The notes under the pieces are model-generated. The model was not told the origin of the DNA. It made no database searches and worked only from the letters and a program-made list of their open reading frames with translations. A stretch of DNA of 26,523 nucleotides, from NCBI GenBank assembly GCA_002454195.1, contig DKIJ01000028.1:31036-57558 (forward strand), given 5' to 3'. This document shows positions 1 to 8,949 of this stretch, piece by piece. The stretch comes from Flavobacterium sp. UBA6721. Lineage in GTDB: Bacteria; Bacteroidota; Bacteroidia; Flavobacteriales; Flavobacteriaceae. Numbering within the stretch: position 1 is the first letter of the stretch; each line of letters opens with the position of its first letter. Made by a program: the position numbers and the translations under genes.

Positions 1-20
1 TTTTTTTTTTTTTTTTTTTT
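1..20. repeat. Poly-T run at window edge
   Basis: Twenty consecutive T open the window, so the full length of the run is unknown. It is followed by CAAATATA (21-28), which on the minus strand reads TATATTTG and resembles a Bacteroidota -7 box. I find no TTG at the usual 19-base spacing. It may belong to a gene to the left of the window. Confidence 0.5.
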
Positions 21-74
21 CAAATATATCAAAATATCTTTACAAAAGTAGTTTTAAAAACAAAACAAGCTAAA

Positions 75-159
75 TAGCACTGATCGAGCCGATATCCTCG
101 CAGAGATAAAGGCGAGAGCAGGAGGGAAGTACTTTTGGGAATCAGGACTTTCTGCTCCC
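75..159. repeat. Dispersed palindromic repeat, short copy
   Basis: GC-richer than its surroundings. It begins TAGCACTGATCGAGCC and contains a small hairpin, CTCGC/GCGAG, at about 97-115. A second inverted pair is GAGCAG (116-121) and CTGCTC (152-157). The ends resemble, in inverted orientation, the element at 16309-16455: TAGCRCTGATC at one end and a GGAGG-AA-TA-type sequence at the other. I recall similar intergenic elements in Flavobacterium genomes. No coding potential is seen. It lies upstream of the rpsA promoter and probably outside the transcript. Confidence 0.45.
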
Positions 160-226
160 AAAGCAAAGAAAAAACGTGATTAAAGTTATTATTTGGGTTA
201 AGCAGTGATTATCAATGAAATTTGTT

Positions 227-256
227 TTGTAGTTAGAGAATAATGTTTTAATTTTG
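227..256 (+). promoter_or_regulatory. Bacteroidota promoter for rpsA
   Basis: TTG at 227-229, a 19-base spacer, and TAATTTTG at 249-256 match the consensus TTG-N19-TANNTTTG used by the primary sigma factor of Bacteroidota. Transcription would start near 262 and give a leader of about 115 bases before the rpsA ATG. The leader holds two small inverted repeats: CACC/GGTG (259-270) and AACAAC/GTTGTT (307-322). Confidence 0.65.
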
Positions 257-376
257 CACACCTTTTGGTGAATAAGAGTTTCCTTTAGGTATCAACAATT
301 TATATCAACAACTTCTGTTGTTTTCTCTCACATTAAGAAGCTCAAGCGAACACAGAATACAAATTTACAAATCAGC

Positions 377-2155
377 ATGTCTGAACAATTAAAATCACAA
401 GAAGAGTTTTTAGCAAATTTTAACTGGCACAATTTCGAAGAAGGTATTGATGCAGTTGATGAGAAAAACTTACAAGAATTCGAAGAATTAGTATCTAAAA
501 CTTTCATCTCTACAGATCAAGAAGAAGTAGTAGAAGGAGTTGTTGTAAGAATTACTGATAGAGACGTAATCGTTGATATCAATGCTAAATCTGAAGGTGT
601 TATCTCTTTAAACGAATTTCGTTACAACCCTAACTTAAAAGTTGGAGATAAAGTAGAAGTATTAATCGACATCCGTGAGGATAAAACAGGTCAATTAGTA
701 TTGTCTCACAGAAAAGCTCGTACAATCAAATCATGGGATAGAGTTATTGCTGCTAATGAAACTGGAGAAATCGTTAATGGTTTCGTTAAATGCAGAACTA
801 AAGGTGGTATGATCGTAGACGTATTCGGAATCGAAGCGTTCTTGCCAGGATCTCAAATTGATGTTAAACCAATTAGAGATTACGATGTTTACGTAAACAA
901 AACAATGGAATTCAAAGTGGTAAAAATCAACCACGAATTCAAAAATGTTGTTGTATCTCACAAAGCGCTTATCGAAGCTGATATCGAGGTACAGAAAAAA
1001 GAAATCATCGGTCAATTACAAAAAGGACAAGTTTTAGAAGGTGTTGTTAAAAACATTACTTCTTACGGTGTATTTATTGACTTAGGTGGTGTTGACGGAT
1101 TAATCCACATTACTGACCTTTCTTGGTCAAGAATCAACCACCCATCTGAAGTTCTTGAATTAGACCAAAAATTAAACGTTGTTATCCTTGATTTCGATGA
1201 TGAGAAAACAAGAATCCAATTAGGATTGAAACAATTAAACGCTCACCCTTGGGATGCATTAGATGCTAACTTAACTGTAGGTGATAAAGTTTCTGGAAAA
1301 GTAGTTGTTATTGCTGATTACGGTGCTTTCATCGAAGTTGCTGAAGGTGTTGAAGGTTTAATCCACGTTTCTGAAATGTCATGGTCTACTCACTTACGTT
1401 CTGCTCAAGATTTCGTGAAAGTTGGAGATGTTGTTGAGGCTGTTATCTTGACTTTAGATAGAGACGATCGTAAGATGTCATTAGGTATCAAACAATTGAC
1501 TCAAGATCCATGGACTGATATCACTGCTAAATACCCAGTAGGTTCTAAACACACAGGTATCGTTAGAAACTTTACAAACTTTGGAATTTTCGTAGAATTA
1601 GAAGAAGGAATTGATGGATTAATCTACATCTCTGACTTATCTTGGACTAAGAAAATCAAACACCCATCTGAATTTGTAAACGTAGGTGAAAAATTAGACG
1701 TAGTTGTATTAGAATTAGATGTTGAAGGACGTAAATTATCTTTAGGTCACAAACAAACTACTGCTAATCCTTGGGATCAATACGAAGATTCATTCGCTGT
1801 TGGAACTATCCACAATGGAGAAATCTCTGAAATCGTTGATAAAGGAGCTACTGTAGAATTTGGTGATGATATCGTTGCTTTCATTCCTACTCGTCACTTA
1901 GAAAAAGAAGACGGAAAGAAATTGAAAAAAGGAGAATCTGCTGATTTCAAAGTGATCGAATTCAACAAAGAATTCAAAAGAGTAGTTGCTTCTCACACTG
2001 CTATCTTCCGTGAAGAAGAAGAGAAAAACGTGAAAGCTGCTGCTGAAAACACTGCATCTGCTGCTTCTACTAATGCACCTGCTGCTACTTTAGGAGATAA
2101 CAATGATGTATTAGCTGCTTTGAAAGCTAAAATGGAAAAATCTGAGAAAAAATAA
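377..2155 (+). CDS. rpsA: 30S ribosomal protein S1
   Basis: Ribosomal protein S1 binds mRNA on the 30S subunit and helps load messages. The 592-residue protein carries six S1 (OB-fold) domains at roughly residues 50-113, 131-196, 215-287, 301-374, 388-462 and 475-546. Domains 3 to 5 are the most canonical, each with a GxF-hydrophobic core and a GLIHxSxxSW-type motif (GLIHITDLSW, GLIHVSEMSW, GLIYISDLSW). The last 45 residues form an Ala/Lys/Glu-rich tail. Length is normal for the family. The ATG at 377 is the first start after an AT-rich leader without a Shine-Dalgarno sequence, as is usual in this phylum. Codon use is noticeably biased (GTT, GAA, TTA, AAC), as expected of a highly expressed gene. 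The gene is monocistronic, between its own promoter and a strong terminator. Confidence 0.98.
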   Translation: MSEQLKSQEEFLANFNWHNFEEGIDAVDEKNLQEFEELVSKTFISTDQEEVVEGVVVRITDRDVIVDINAKSEGVISLNEFRYNPNLKVGDKVEVLIDIREDKTGQLVLSHRKARTIKSWDRVIAANETGEIVNGFVKCRTKGGMIVDVFGIEAFLPGSQIDVKPIRDYDVYVNKTMEFKVVKINHEFKNVVVSHKALIEADIEVQKKEIIGQLQKGQVLEGVVKNITSYGVFIDLGGVDGLIHITDLSWSRINHPSEVLELDQKLNVVILDFDDEKTRIQLGLKQLNAHPWDALDANLTVGDKVSGKVVVIADYGAFIEVAEGVEGLIHVSEMSWSTHLRSAQDFVKVGDVVEAVILTLDRDDRKMSLGIKQLTQDPWTDITAKYPVGSKHTGIVRNFTNFGIFVELEEGIDGLIYISDLSWTKKIKHPSEFVNVGEKLDVVVLELDVEGRKLSLGHKQTTANPWDQYEDSFAVGTIHNGEISEIVDKGATVEFGDDIVAFIPTRHLEKEDGKKLKKGESADFKVIEFNKEFKRVVASHTAIFREEEEKNVKAAAENTASAASTNAPAATLGDNNDVLAALKAKMEKSEKK

Positions 2156-2177
2156 TTCTCAACTTTTTTATAATTTT

Positions 2178-2206
2178 AAAAGTCCCGAGCAATCGGGACT
2201 TTTTTT
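2178..2206 (+). terminator. Intrinsic terminator of rpsA
   Basis: AGTCCCGA (2181-2188) pairs perfectly with TCGGGACT (2193-2200) around a GCAA loop. A three-base A/T extension follows, then a run of T to 2206. It lies 23 bases after the rpsA stop. Confidence 0.92.
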
Positions 2207-2404
2207 ATGGAGTAAATTTAAATTTTTATAAAAAAATATTTTTTTAAATCAAGTTTAAGTAGTTATAATTTAAAAAGATATATAATTAAATGAAAATATC
2301 GTTATAAGTGATGTGTTATTTGTAGTTCTTTTTAGATACCATTAATGCTTTATTTCTTACATTAGCAGTAAATTATCTAGAGTTATAATCCTAAAAAATG
2401 GGGT

Positions 2405-5047
2405 ATGATAGTAAAACTACTTTTTTATATCAAAAACAACTTTCTAAATCTTTTACTTTTTTGTCTACTCTTCTTGTTTTCAGATGCTTATTCGCAATGT
2501 GCCGGGGATGATGCAAGTTTGACAATTTGTGATATTCAAAATCCCGTCTATAAGAATATTAATCTCTATAACCTATTAGGTGGTACTCCAAGTCCGGGAG
2601 GAGTATGGATTGATAATTCGAAACCGCTTGAAACGGCTATTTTTAATGGGATATTAAATGCTCAAACGATACGTAATAGTGGAATTTATATCTATACTTA
2701 CGTTCAGGATCCTTCCACTTGTTCAGATAACGAAGCAACCATAACCTTGAAAATTGGTCCTTATACGGGGGTACCTAGTAATGTTTCTACCTGTGACGAT
2801 GTTGAAAGTTTTAATTTGTTTTTAGCCTTTGACGGAACTCAGCTTAGTCCACTACAAAATGGAGTTTGGACAGCAGTTACTACTCCGCTTACCTTATCAG
2901 GAAATACTATTAATCCTAAATTATTGGGTGAAGGAAATTACTCCTATACCTATTCAATTCCAGCCTTGGATACTTGTCCGGCTCAGTCGGCTACGATTTC
3001 AGTTTCTATTTTTAGAAAGCCAGTAGCTGGTACAGCCTCAAATTTATTATTGTGTAGTAATGCTAATTTAGCATCTTATTCCAATTTGAATTTGAATAAT
3101 TTATTGAGTGGTGAAGATGCAGGAGGAAGCTGGTTGGATGGTTCAGGAACCGGACAAATTACAAGTTCGGCTGATAATAAGATTGATTTGGCAGCTATTT
3201 ATAATAGCTTTGGAGCGGGTAATTATAGTTTTGTATATAGTGTTACTTCTGCCAATCCTATCTGTTCCAATTCTCAATCTACTGTGAAAATTACCATTGA
3301 AGATCCACTGAATTTTACAGGAAGTACTTTGGTCGTAAACAATGATATCTGTGAAAATGAAATTGCAACGGCTACTTATTCGGCTACCTTAACCAAAGGA
3401 CCACAGGCAATTCCGAATGGAAATTATGATGTAAGTTATTCGATTAATAATGGAACAACAACAAAGAATATCACTGTAAACGGAAATTTCTCAAATGGTG
3501 TTTTTGTTTTTAGTGTTGATCCGGTGAATCTTCAGGCAGTTGGAAATTATACTTTTACTATAACTAATATTGTAAATACCGCTGCAAAAGGAGCTTGTAC
3601 GAATACTTTAGGAACAATTTCGGATATTTTATATATCAATCCATTGCCAAAAATTAATAATGCATCGTTAACCATTAATCCTGTTTGTAAAGGTTTTGAT
3701 GCTCAGGTTCAAATTTCAGGAAATACCAATTTGACGAACGGCAATTATCGAATTACTTATAATTTATCGGGTGATAATACAGCGACAAATCAGCAAGCAA
3801 CATTTACAGTGACTAATGGAGTGGGGAATTTTATCGTTCCTGCTAATTTAATTCCAAATGTAGGTGTCAATAATGCTTTAACGATTACTAATATAGTTAA
3901 CTTATCTACTGCTTGTACCAATTCGGTTGCATTGGCTAAATTGTTTACGGTAAAAGCTTTGCCTGATGCTTCAGCAGTTAATTTGAATATAAATGCTGTT
4001 TGTTTGGGACAAAATGCTGCTGTACAGCTTACCGGATTGGGAAGTATGACAAATATTACTGTTAATTTTGGTTTATCCGGGGCAAATGTTCTGGCTAATC
4101 AAAATGTGACCTTAACAGTAAGCTCAGGAAATGCAAGTTTTACGATTCCAAATACAATGTTGACTAATATAGGTAACACTACTTTGACATTAAATTCTGT
4201 TTTGGATAATGGCAATGGTTGTGCGGCTGTATCTTTAAATAAAACCAAATCATTTGATGTAAATACTATTCCGGCTAATCCGACAGCAGCGAGTTTTGTT
4301 TTCTGTAAAAATGATGCGAAAACAATTGCGAATTTAACGCCAAGCGGATCACAATACCAATGGTTTGATTCGGTTTCCAGTACCACTGTTTTGAGTACTT
4401 CAACAGTATTAGTAACAAGAATTTATTATGTAAAAGAAGTGAATTCGGCTACGGGATGTGAATCTGGGAGAACGCCAATTTCGGTAACAATAAACGAAAC
4501 AGATGCTCCGGTATTAGCCACAGATGGACAAAAATTCTGCGGATTGGATAATCCAACGATTCAAAGTTTAAGTGATAAAACTACTGCGGATGATACTTTG
4601 GTATGGTATGATGCGGCTACCAACGGAAATCTGCTGGCTACAAGTACCTTATTGGTAGATGGTAAAAAGTATTATGCATTTAATTATTCTACCAGCACAA
4701 CTTGTTATTCAGATCCATTGGAAGTAACCGTTGAATTAGCCAATTGCGAGGTAACTCCTGACTTTTTTGTTCCGGATGGGTTTTCTCCAAATGGAGATGG
4801 TAAAAATGATGTGTTCAGAATTCCGGATATTCAGTTTATTTATCCTGACTTTAGCTTAGAAATTTTTAATCGTTATGGAAATATTCTTTTCAGAGGAAAT
4901 AAAAATAAATTAGAATGGGACGGTAGAAATTCTGATTATAAAGTAGGAATTGATGGTATGGCTCCAAACGGAGTTTACTTTTATGTCCTTCATTTCAACA
5001 AAGGAAATAAAAAACCAATTCAGGGAACTTTATATCTCAACCGATAG
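2405..5047 (+). CDS. T9SS cargo surface protein, type B sorting domain
   Basis: A large secreted protein of 880 residues, probably displayed on the cell surface through the type IX secretion system. Residues 1-31 form a signal peptide: a basic start, a long Leu/Phe core, then DAYSQ. Residues of about 30-300 hold three modules of about 85-95 residues with a GG-x-W signature and paired Cys. Residues of about 300-620 hold three further modules containing NGNY...-type and ALTITNIVN-type strands. Two Ig-like modules follow (QYQWFDS, LVWYDAATNG). Residues of about 781-880 match the gliding-motility/T9SS type B C-terminal domain (CHU_C): FSPNGDGKND, IFNRYGNILF, WDGR, NGVYFYVL. This domain class directs export by T9SS with a PorP/SprF partner, and such a gene starts 28 bases downstream. 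The ligand is unknown; adhesin or structural protein are both possible. Confidence 0.9.
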   Translation: MIVKLLFYIKNNFLNLLLFCLLFLFSDAYSQCAGDDASLTICDIQNPVYKNINLYNLLGGTPSPGGVWIDNSKPLETAIFNGILNAQTIRNSGIYIYTYVQDPSTCSDNEATITLKIGPYTGVPSNVSTCDDVESFNLFLAFDGTQLSPLQNGVWTAVTTPLTLSGNTINPKLLGEGNYSYTYSIPALDTCPAQSATISVSIFRKPVAGTASNLLLCSNANLASYSNLNLNNLLSGEDAGGSWLDGSGTGQITSSADNKIDLAAIYNSFGAGNYSFVYSVTSANPICSNSQSTVKITIEDPLNFTGSTLVVNNDICENEIATATYSATLTKGPQAIPNGNYDVSYSINNGTTTKNITVNGNFSNGVFVFSVDPVNLQAVGNYTFTITNIVNTAAKGACTNTLGTISDILYINPLPKINNASLTINPVCKGFDAQVQISGNTNLTNGNYRITYNLSGDNTATNQQATFTVTNGVGNFIVPANLIPNVGVNNALTITNIVNLSTACTNSVALAKLFTVKALPDASAVNLNINAVCLGQNAAVQLTGLGSMTNITVNFGLSGANVLANQNVTLTVSSGNASFTIPNTMLTNIGNTTLTLNSVLDNGNGCAAVSLNKTKSFDVNTIPANPTAASFVFCKNDAKTIANLTPSGSQYQWFDSVSSTTVLSTSTVLVTRIYYVKEVNSATGCESGRTPISVTINETDAPVLATDGQKFCGLDNPTIQSLSDKTTADDTLVWYDAATNGNLLATSTLLVDGKKYYAFNYSTSTTCYSDPLEVTVELANCEVTPDFFVPDGFSPNGDGKNDVFRIPDIQFIYPDFSLEIFNRYGNILFRGNKNKLEWDGRNSDYKVGIDGMAPNGVYFYVLHFNKGNKKPIQGTLYLNR

Positions 5048-5075
5048 TTTTCCATGACATTAAACTAAATTTCGA

Positions 5076-6011
5076 ATGAAGAAAATTATATTTAGTTTCA
5101 GTTTTTTACTATTTGCACTTAAGCTGTTAGCTCAGCAGGATCCGGAATATACCCATTATATGTATAATATGAATGTGGTCAATCCTGCCTATGCAACCGG
5201 TACCCAGGCTATGTTGGACTTAGGTGTTTTATATCGTTCTCAATGGGCAGGTATGAATGGTGCTCCCAAAACATCCAACTTTTTTGGTCATGCTGCTTTG
5301 AGTAAAAAGGTAGAAATGGGATTCTCGATTGTTTCTGATGACATTGGAAAAGGAGCTAAAAAAGAAGATAATTTCTATGCTGATTTTGCTTATGTTTTGA
5401 ATATGACCAATAGAGCAAAATTGTCCTTGGGATTAAAAGCCGGTTTTACTTCTTTCAGAACCAATTTTAATGGTTTTCAGTTTGAAAGCGGAGACTCTTC
5501 AACCGATGAAGCTTTTGCACAAAATATCAATACTATTTTTCCAAATATTGGGGTAGGGGCTTATTTTTTTACCAATAATTATTACTTAGGATTTTCTGCT
5601 CCCAACCTGCTTTCTTCCAAATATATTGAAGAACGCTCCGGAATTAATGCTTTTGGTTCAGAGCAAGTGCATATGTTTTTTACAGGAGGTTATGTATTTA
5701 ACTTATCGGATACTTTTAAGCTGAAACCAGCTTTTATGACCAAAATTGTTCCGGGTTCTGCTGCTTCTCTGGATGTATCTGCCAATGTGTTGTTTAATGA
5801 AAAATTTGAATTAGGGGCTTCTTATCGAATTGATGATTCGGTAAGTGCACTGATGAATATAAGGGTTTCGCCAAGTATAAGTGTAGGTTATGCATACGAT
5901 TATACTACGAACAATTTAGGTCAGTTCAATTCAGGAACGCACGAAGTTTTTATGTTGTTTAATTTAGATTTATTAGGCAAAGGATACGATAAATCACCAA
6001 GATTCTTTTAA
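5076..6011 (+). CDS. PorP/SprF family T9SS outer-membrane protein
   Basis: A 311-residue protein with a cleavable signal peptide (residues 1-19, ending KLLAQ) followed by QDPEYTHYMYNMNVVNPAYAG-like sequence, the hallmark N-terminus of the PorP/SprF family. The rest has alternating beta-strand character (for example LGVLYRSQW, LSLGLKAGFTSF, ISVGYAYDY), consistent with an outer-membrane barrel. In Flavobacterium johnsoniae, SprF is needed to secrete the adhesin SprB. Members encoded beside type B cargo are thought to hold or export that cargo. It starts 28 bases after the cargo gene and ends one base before the PorE-like gene, so the three are probably one operon. Confidence 0.93.
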   Translation: MKKIIFSFSFLLFALKLLAQQDPEYTHYMYNMNVVNPAYATGTQAMLDLGVLYRSQWAGMNGAPKTSNFFGHAALSKKVEMGFSIVSDDIGKGAKKEDNFYADFAYVLNMTNRAKLSLGLKAGFTSFRTNFNGFQFESGDSSTDEAFAQNINTIFPNIGVGAYFFTNNYYLGFSAPNLLSSKYIEERSGINAFGSEQVHMFFTGGYVFNLSDTFKLKPAFMTKIVPGSAASLDVSANVLFNEKFELGASYRIDDSVSALMNIRVSPSISVGYAYDYTTNNLGQFNSGTHEVFMLFNLDLLGKGYDKSPRFF

Positions 6012-6012
6012 T

Positions 6013-8178
6013 ATGACGGCAATGAAAAGATTATATCTGGTTTTATTTGTGTTTGCTTTTCAATTAACTCAGGCACAATCACAGGATTTAAAAAGGGCTA
6101 AACGCCTATTTGACAGAACCTATTATAGCGAGGCTATTCCATTGTACGAATCTATTATGAATACGAATCGTTCTTTTGAAGTAGTGAAAAACCTGGCAGA
6201 CAGTTATTATAATACGAATGATTATGCCAATGCACAACGTCAATATCGTTTTTTGATCGCCCGATTTCCTCAGGCAGCCGATGCGGATTATTATTTTAAA
6301 TATGCTCAAACACTAAAAGCTTCCGGTAATTATGATGAAGCCAATAAAGTACTTCGCGCTTATTTTCAAAGTAGCAATAATACCAAAGCTATTGAGAATT
6401 TAGATAGAGATAATTTAGTATTGGAAAATATTTCTGCATTGGGAGATAGATATAAAATTAAAAATTTGTCTATTAATACAGCTAATTCCGAGTTTGGAGC
6501 AGTGCCTTATAAGGATAAATTAGTTTTTGCAGCAGTTTTTAGAAGGCCTAAAGCATCAGGGAAATTGTATAGATGGAACAATGAAAGTTATTTGAATTTG
6601 ATGGCTGTTTCACTTAAAAATCCAAAAGCAGATTCTATTAGACAATTTTCTGTCGAATTGAATTCCCCTTTACATGAAGCCAATGCAGTATTCACTAAAG
6701 ACGGAAAAACAATGTATTTTACCCGTAATAATTCAATTGACGGAGTAAGAGTTAAAAACGAACAAAAGGTTTCTACGCTGAAAATTTATAAGGCTGAATT
6801 GCTTAATGGAAAATGGCAAAATGTTACCGCTTTGCCATTTAATAGTGATAATTATTCTGTGGAGCATCCTGCTTTAAGTTCCGATGAAAAGATCTTATAT
6901 TTTGCTTCCGATATGCCGGGATCTTTAGGTTCTTTCGATATTTACTCGGTGCCTGTTTTAGGCTCTGATTATGGTACACCAAAAAATCTGGGCCCAACGA
7001 TTAATACGGATAAAAAAGAACAATTTCCTTTTGTATCTCTAGACAACAAATTGTATTTCTCTTCTAATGGTCATGCGGGTTATGGCTTTATGGATGTATT
7101 TGTTTCTGAATATAAAAATGGAGAATTTTCGAAAGCTTTGAATGTTGGTTTGCCAATTAATTCCGGCTATGACGATTTTTCTTTTGTGATTGATTCGGAT
7201 ACGCAGCATGGTTATTTTGCATCCAACAGAAAGGGTGGGAAAGGAGCTGATGATATTTATGAAATCAACGAAATTCAGCCGTTGATAGTTGAAAATTGTA
7301 TGCAATATATTGCGGGAGTTATAACTGATGTTGATTCTAAATTGCCTTTGGCTCAGGCGAAAGTAATTTTGCAGGATGCTAATAAAAAGGAAATTGCGAC
7401 TGTGTTTACATCAGCTGATGGAAAATTTTCATTTAATGTTGATTGTGAAAAAAGCTATACCGTTTCTGCTTCCAAAGAGCAATATACAGATGCTTCTAAA
7501 TTCTTGAAATTATATAAGGACAGAAAGAAAATTAATGATGCTTCTTTGGCCATTAAATCAAAAGAAGTGATTAAGAAAGAGGAATTAGCTGCCATTGAAC
7601 AAAAGAAGAAAGAAGCAGCATTACAGCTAGAGAAGCAAAAACAGGAGACGGCTTTATTAGTAGCCAAACAAAAGAAGGAGGCCGCTATTGTGGCTGAAAA
7701 AGCCAAAGTTGAAAAAGAACTAGCAGCCAAAAAAGCCGTAGAGGAAGCAGAGGTTAAGAAGCAGCAAAAGATTGCTGTACTGGTAGCAGCTGAAAAGGAT
7801 GTCGTAAAGGATAAAGACCGTCTGCTAATTAAAACAGATCCTATTTATTTTGATTACGATTTATGGTACATTCGAAAAGAATCAAAACCTATTTTGAACA
7901 GAGTAATCGAATTGATGAAAAAATATCCGGAGATGGTGGTTGAAATTGGTTCGCATACCGATAATAGAGGAAATGCACAATACAATTTGGATTTATCTAC
8001 TAAACGAGCTAATTCTACGAGGGATTATTTTATCAAACAGGGGATTCCGGCTAAACGAATTTTTGCTAAAGGTTATGGTGAAACAGTTCAGATTATAAAG
8101 TGTGAACCAAGTGAATCCTGTTCTGAAGAACAACACGAGTTAAACCGCCGAAGTGAATTTGTGATAAAGAATTTATAA
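6013..8178 (+). CDS. PorE-like OmpA family protein (TPR, PD40, CRD, OmpA)
   Basis: A periplasmic or outer-membrane-associated protein of 721 residues. Domains in order: signal peptide to about residue 22 (ending TQAQSQ), TPR-like helices of about 25-120, PD40/WD40-like beta-propeller blades of about 150-425 (KTMYFTRNN, ILYFASDMPG, LYFSSNGHAGYGFMDVF, HGYFASNRKGGKGADDIYE), a carboxypeptidase-regulatory-like domain of about 430-505, a Lys/Ala/Glu/Gln-rich coiled coil of about 514-596, and an OmpA C-terminal peptidoglycan-binding domain of about 604-721. The OmpA domain retains the peptidoglycan-contact motif TDNRGNAQYN...LSTKRA and the terminal NRRSEF. The same order occurs in Porphyromonas gingivalis PorE, which links the T9SS to peptidoglycan. 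Unlike PorE, no lipobox Cys is seen. The ATG at 6013 is one base past the previous stop; the ATG at 6022 (MKRLYLV) is an equally plausible start. Confidence 0.92.
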   Translation: MTAMKRLYLVLFVFAFQLTQAQSQDLKRAKRLFDRTYYSEAIPLYESIMNTNRSFEVVKNLADSYYNTNDYANAQRQYRFLIARFPQAADADYYFKYAQTLKASGNYDEANKVLRAYFQSSNNTKAIENLDRDNLVLENISALGDRYKIKNLSINTANSEFGAVPYKDKLVFAAVFRRPKASGKLYRWNNESYLNLMAVSLKNPKADSIRQFSVELNSPLHEANAVFTKDGKTMYFTRNNSIDGVRVKNEQKVSTLKIYKAELLNGKWQNVTALPFNSDNYSVEHPALSSDEKILYFASDMPGSLGSFDIYSVPVLGSDYGTPKNLGPTINTDKKEQFPFVSLDNKLYFSSNGHAGYGFMDVFVSEYKNGEFSKALNVGLPINSGYDDFSFVIDSDTQHGYFASNRKGGKGADDIYEINEIQPLIVENCMQYIAGVITDVDSKLPLAQAKVILQDANKKEIATVFTSADGKFSFNVDCEKSYTVSASKEQYTDASKFLKLYKDRKKINDASLAIKSKEVIKKEELAAIEQKKKEAALQLEKQKQETALLVAKQKKEAAIVAEKAKVEKELAAKKAVEEAEVKKQQKIAVLVAAEKDVVKDKDRLLIKTDPIYFDYDLWYIRKESKPILNRVIELMKKYPEMVVEIGSHTDNRGNAQYNLDLSTKRANSTRDYFIKQGIPAKRIFAKGYGETVQIIKCEPSESCSEEQHELNRRSEFVIKNL

Positions 8179-8194
8179 TTTAAATTGTGATAAT

Positions 8195-8228
8195 AAAAGT
8201 GAGATTCTATGAGTCTCACTTTTTTTTT
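8195..8228 (+). terminator. Intrinsic terminator of the cargo/PorP/PorE-like operon
   Basis: AGTGAGA (8198-8204) pairs with TCTCACT (8214-8220), flanked by A/T pairs and followed by a T run of at least eight. It begins 17 bases after the stop of the OmpA-family gene. Confidence 0.9.
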
Positions 8229-8307
8229 GGAGTTAATTATTTTCTTTTTTAAAACCAAAATAAACGAGTTTTCGTAAATGCTTTTATATAACTTAAAATA
8301 TTTTTGT

Positions 8308-8862
8308 ATGAAAACTAAAAACCTATTATCAGCAGTAATTATCGCCTTTGTATTTGGAGCTACATCTTTTGCACAAAAGGCAGTTACAGTAGGAGGTGCC
8401 CCAATGTATCCTACTAAAAACATCATTGAGAATGCCGTTAATTCTAAAGACCACACTACTTTGGTCGCTGCAGTTAAAGCAGCAGAATTAGTAGAAACTT
8501 TACAAGGAAAAGGACCATTCACCGTTTTTGCCCCAACAAATGCCGCGTTTGATAAATTACCAAAAGGAACTGTGGCAACATTACTAAAGCCTGAAAACAA
8601 AAAAATGCTACAAACTATTTTGACCTATCATGTGGTTGCTGGAAAAATGAATGCTTCAGATATTGCAAAAGCAATCAAAGCAGGAAATGGAAAAGCTACA
8701 ATGAAAACCGTAAGTGGTGGTGCATTAACAGCTTGGATGAAAGGAAAAAAATTATATATCACCGATGAAAAAGGTTCGATGTCTGAAGTTACTATCGCTG
8801 ACGTAAATCAATCGAATGGAGTAATACATGTTGTAGACAGCGTATTACTACCTAAGGCATAG
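8308..8862 (+). CDS. Secreted fasciclin-domain protein
   Basis: A single fasciclin (FAS1) domain protein. With the ATG at 8308 it is 184 residues and opens with a clean signal peptide, MKTKNLLSAVIIAFVFGATSFAQ. The reading frame extends to an ATG at 8278, but that would put a non-signal decapeptide in front, so 8308 is preferred. The FAS1 domain covers most of the mature protein. It shows the H1 box (GPFTVFAPTNAAFDKLP), the central YHVVAGKM motif, and the H2 box (NGVIHVVDSVLLP). Bacterial members are periplasmic or secreted and often implicated in adhesion or envelope stress, but no specific role can be read here. It is flanked by terminators and is probably transcribed alone. Confidence 0.93.
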   Translation: MKTKNLLSAVIIAFVFGATSFAQKAVTVGGAPMYPTKNIIENAVNSKDHTTLVAAVKAAELVETLQGKGPFTVFAPTNAAFDKLPKGTVATLLKPENKKMLQTILTYHVVAGKMNASDIAKAIKAGNGKATMKTVSGGALTAWMKGKKLYITDEKGSMSEVTIADVNQSNGVIHVVDSVLLPKA

Positions 8863-8896
8863 TTATATTTGGTTAACTATATTTTGTTAGAAATGA

Positions 8897-8930
8897 AAAA
8901 CCCATTCGTCGTAGCGAATGGGTTTTGATT
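8897..8930. terminator. Bidirectional terminator between fasciclin gene and pheT
   Basis: CCCATTCG (8901-8908) pairs with CGAATGGG (8915-8922) around a TCGTAG loop. AAAA lies on the left and TTTT on the right, so the hairpin works in both directions. The two genes converge on it. Confidence 0.9.
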
Positions 8931-8949
8931 TTTATAAGTTCTAATAGAA

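Noticed and set aside
75..190. A tRNA or other structural RNA in the GC-richer 5' region
   Set aside because: No cloverleaf, anticodon arm or T-loop sequence can be built. The pairings fit the dispersed repeat.
731..1015. Minus-strand 94-codon frame in rpsA
   Set aside because: It is antisense to conserved S1 domains; a compositional shadow.
8299..8306. TATTTTTG as -7 box for the fasciclin gene
   Set aside because: It ends one base before the chosen ATG, so transcription would start after the start codon. No TTG lies 19 bases upstream.
8278..8307. Longer start for the fasciclin protein at ATG 8278
   Set aside because: It places ten non-signal residues before a complete signal peptide beginning at 8308.
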